This document shows, one piece after another, positions 4,971 through 6,841 of a stretch of DNA of 6,841 nucleotides. The stretch comes from Methanosarcinales archaeon (GTDB taxonomy: Archaea > Halobacteriota > Syntropharchaeia > Alkanophagales > Methanospirareceae). Location of the stretch: the NCBI GenBank assembly GCA_025464425.1, contig JAODGV010000058.1, positions 1 to 6,841 of the forward strand, written 5' to 3'. Every line of letters starts with the position of its first letter. Position 1 is the first letter of the stretch. The notes below the pieces were generated by a model. The model was given only the letters and a program-made list of their open reading frames with translations, had not been told where the DNA came from and did no database searches. A program made the position numbers and the translations under genes.

Positions 4971-6841
4971 ATGGAGATACTGTGGATAGCACCTCTGGCT
5001 GGTCTGACAAGTCTCGTTTTCGCCGCGATATTCGCTGTTTATACACTCAAGCAGGAATCCGGCGATGAGAAGATGAATGCGATCTCAGAAGCCATTCAGG
5101 AAGGTGCTTCTGCGTATCTCAACCGGCAGTATCGTACCATTGCAGTGGTTGCTGTCGTGATCGCGGTAATTTTATTGCTCGCGTTAGCACGTACAATGGG
5201 CATCTCCGATTCCAGCCGTGTGGCTGCTGGCTTTCTGGCTGGTGCTGTATGCTCCGCGGCGGCGGGGTATATCGGCATGTTCGTATCCACACGCGGCAAT
5301 GTCAGGGTCGCACAGGCTGCGAAGACCGGTGGGTTACGTAAAGCGCTTGCAATCGCATTCCGGGGTGGTTCTGTAACGGGTTTGTCGGTCGTTGGGCTCG
5401 CTTTACTCGGAACCGCTCTGCTTTATATCGGCTATGGAGCGAACAGCCATGCGGTAGACCTGATTGTTGGCTATGGGTTCGGTGCATCGCTGATCTCGTT
5501 ATTTGCGCGAATAGGCGGTGGTATATACACAAAAGCAGCGGATGTGGGTGCTGACCTTGTTGGCAAGGTAGAAGCCGGCATACCCGAGGACGATCCGCGA
5601 AACGCAGCGGTCATCGCCGATAATGTCGGTGATAATGTCGGTGATTGCGCGGGTATGGGTGCTGACCTCTTTGAGACGTACGTGGTGACCGCAATAGCAG
5701 CGATGTTGATCGGGGGTTTGATAACGAAACAGGGCATAGTAAGGTCTGTATTCCCCGACGTCGTCTCTGACCTTGCACTCATCGAGTACCCTCTATTACT
5801 CGGTGCCGTGGCTATCTTCGCTTCCATAATCGCGATCTTCACGGTACGAATGGGCAGGGGTGAACGGATTATGCGTGCGCTGTACAATGGTGTTGCCACT
5901 GCTGCCGGGCTCAGTATCATCCTCTTCTACGTGGTCACTGTGCTGGTAATTGGCAGGGATGCGCGTGCAATTGCGTTGTTCATCTCTACGGTTATCGGGA
6001 TTATAATAATGGCGCTCATGGTCATCGTTACCGAGTATTTCACACAGATGCACGCACCTGTACGTGCTATTGCCGATGCGAGTAAGACCGGCGCAGGTAC
6101 AAACCTGATTACCGGACTGGCGATTGGTATGTTCTCCACGGGCTTACCGGTACTGATCATATGTGGAGGCATACTGGCTGCTTATTTCATACCCCTATCG
6201 CTTACAGGCGAGAGTATTGTCGGGCTCTATGGAATAGCGATAAGCGCAGTGGCAATGCTATCCACCACCGGAATCATCATCGCTCTCGACTCCTATGGAC
6301 CGATAACAGACAATGCAGGTGGTATAGCGGAGATGGCGGATTTATCCCCGGATGTGAGGATGCAGACAGACAAACTCGATGCCGTCGGTAATACCACGAA
6401 GGCAGTGACAAAGGGCTATGCCATTGCCTCGGCTGCTATCGCCGCGCTCGCTCTATTCTCAGATTATCTGCACAAGGTGGATCTGCCTGCGAATAGCTTC
6501 AGCCTCTTCAGCCCGCTCGTTATGGTCGGTCTCTTGCTCGGCGGGCTCCTTCCTTTCATCTTCAGTGCAGTGCTCATGCGAGCAGTTGGCAGGGGCGCGT
6601 TCAAAGTGGTGGAGGAAGTGAGACGGCAGTTCAGAGAGATTCCGGGCATCTGGGAAGGCACAGCGAAACCGGAATATGGCAGATGCGTCGAGATAGTGAC
6701 AGCAGCTGCGCTGAGGGATATGATAATACCAGGTATGATCGCGGTTGTGGTACCGATAGCTGTGGGATTGTTCAGTCCAATAGCACTCGGTGGGCTCCTG
6801 ATAGGCGTCATCGTGTCCGGACTGGTACTGGCGCTGATGAT
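4971..6841 (+). CDS. hppA: membrane-bound proton-translocating pyrophosphatase, 3' end cut by the window
   Basis: The frame is open for 623 codons to the window edge. The product hydrolyses pyrophosphate and pumps ions across the cell membrane. About 15 hydrophobic segments are visible, from residues 3-25 to 605-623; the family usually has 16. Substrate-site motifs are GGGIYTKAADVGADLVGK (182-199), ADNVGDNVGDCAGMGADLFETY (216-237) and SYGPITDNAGGIAEMAD (441-457). GNTTKAVTKG (473-482) has Lys at 477 and Thr at 480, the signature of potassium-independent enzymes, which are known proton pumps; potassium-dependent ones have Ala and Gly there. The ion-gate Glu is E235 in Phe-Glu-Thr-Tyr, as in bacterial proton pumps. 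The third acidic motif (GDPFKDTSGP-like) should lie just beyond the edge, so some 50 to 80 residues are missing. ATG 4971 was chosen for its typical N-terminus (MEILWIAPLAG) and GGTG spacing; ATG 4959 would add four residues. The gene has its own promoter. Confidence 0.95.
   Translation, partial: MEILWIAPLAGLTSLVFAAIFAVYTLKQESGDEKMNAISEAIQEGASAYLNRQYRTIAVVAVVIAVILLLALARTMGISDSSRVAAGFLAGAVCSAAAGYIGMFVSTRGNVRVAQAAKTGGLRKALAIAFRGGSVTGLSVVGLALLGTALLYIGYGANSHAVDLIVGYGFGASLISLFARIGGGIYTKAADVGADLVGKVEAGIPEDDPRNAAVIADNVGDNVGDCAGMGADLFETYVVTAIAAMLIGGLITKQGIVRSVFPDVVSDLALIEYPLLLGAVAIFASIIAIFTVRMGRGERIMRALYNGVATAAGLSIILFYVVTVLVIGRDARAIALFISTVIGIIIMALMVIVTEYFTQMHAPVRAIADASKTGAGTNLITGLAIGMFSTGLPVLIICGGILAAYFIPLSLTGESIVGLYGIAISAVAMLSTTGIIIALDSYGPITDNAGGIAEMADLSPDVRMQTDKLDAVGNTTKAVTKGYAIASAAIAALALFSDYLHKVDLPANSFSLFSPLVMVGLLLGGLLPFIFSAVLMRAVGRGAFKVVEEVRRQFREIPGIWEGTAKPEYGRCVEIVTAAALRDMIIPGMIAVVVPIAVGLFSPIALGGLLIGVIVSGLVLALM

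Noticed and set aside
4820..5068. Plus-strand open frame running from the intergenic region into hppA
   Set aside because: It covers the repeat, the TATA box and the hppA start in another frame, and has no recognisable protein features.
5619..5642. Perfect tandem 12-bp DNA repeat GATAATGTCGGT
   Set aside because: It encodes the duplicated Asp-Asn-Val-Gly of the conserved pyrophosphatase active-site motif, so protein conservation explains it.
5471..5920. Minus-strand open frame of 149 codons and similar ones opposite hppA
   Set aside because: They are low-complexity mirror images of the hppA coding strand, with no ribosome site or family resemblance.
1..6841. CRISPR arrays, tRNA or rRNA genes, insertion sequences
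   Set aside because: I found no regularly spaced repeats, cloverleaf-like sequence with CCA-type ends, transposase motifs or long terminal inverted repeats.

Overview
The window looks archaeal. TATA-box promoters sit in front of all three transcription units, Shine-Dalgarno sites match the archaeal GGAGGTGATC consensus, and one gene encodes an FrhB-family protein for the deazaflavin cofactor F420. Mixed GC content, an F420 enzyme, an FMN-only archaeal-type glutamate synthase and a proton pyrophosphatase fit an uncultured methanogen or methanotroph relative (ANME-1/Methanophagales-like). That placement is inferred from gene content, not from a marker gene.

Layout. Positions 1-172 are a noncoding tail. 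Positions 173-1777 (minus) hold a complete two-domain glutamine-dependent NAD+ synthetase, nadE. Positions 1778-2003 are a divergent promoter region with a TATA box for each direction and a perfect 7-bp inverted repeat beside the rightward one. Positions 2004-3116 (plus) encode a 370-residue FrhB/FdhB-family flavo-iron-sulfur protein. One base later begins an FMN-binding glutamate synthase gene (3118-4727), interrupted by two single-base frameshifts near 3996 and 4190. Positions 4728-4970 are intergenic, with a bulged hairpin, a tandem 10-bp repeat inside short inverted repeats, and a strong TATA box. From 4971 a membrane pyrophosphatase gene, hppA, runs off the right edge after 623 codons.

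How the genes may work together. The FrhB-like gene and gltB are translationally coupled and probably form one enzyme. The FrhB-like subunit would take electrons from F420H2 and pass them through iron-sulfur clusters to the FMN of the GltB-like barrel. No glutaminase domain is visible, so the nitrogen donor and exact product are open. NadE releases pyrophosphate and HppA can conserve pyrophosphate energy as an ion gradient, but they have separate promoters and the link may be coincidental. The main caveat is the double frameshift: either a recently broken gene or, perhaps more likely, two sequence errors in an intact gene.
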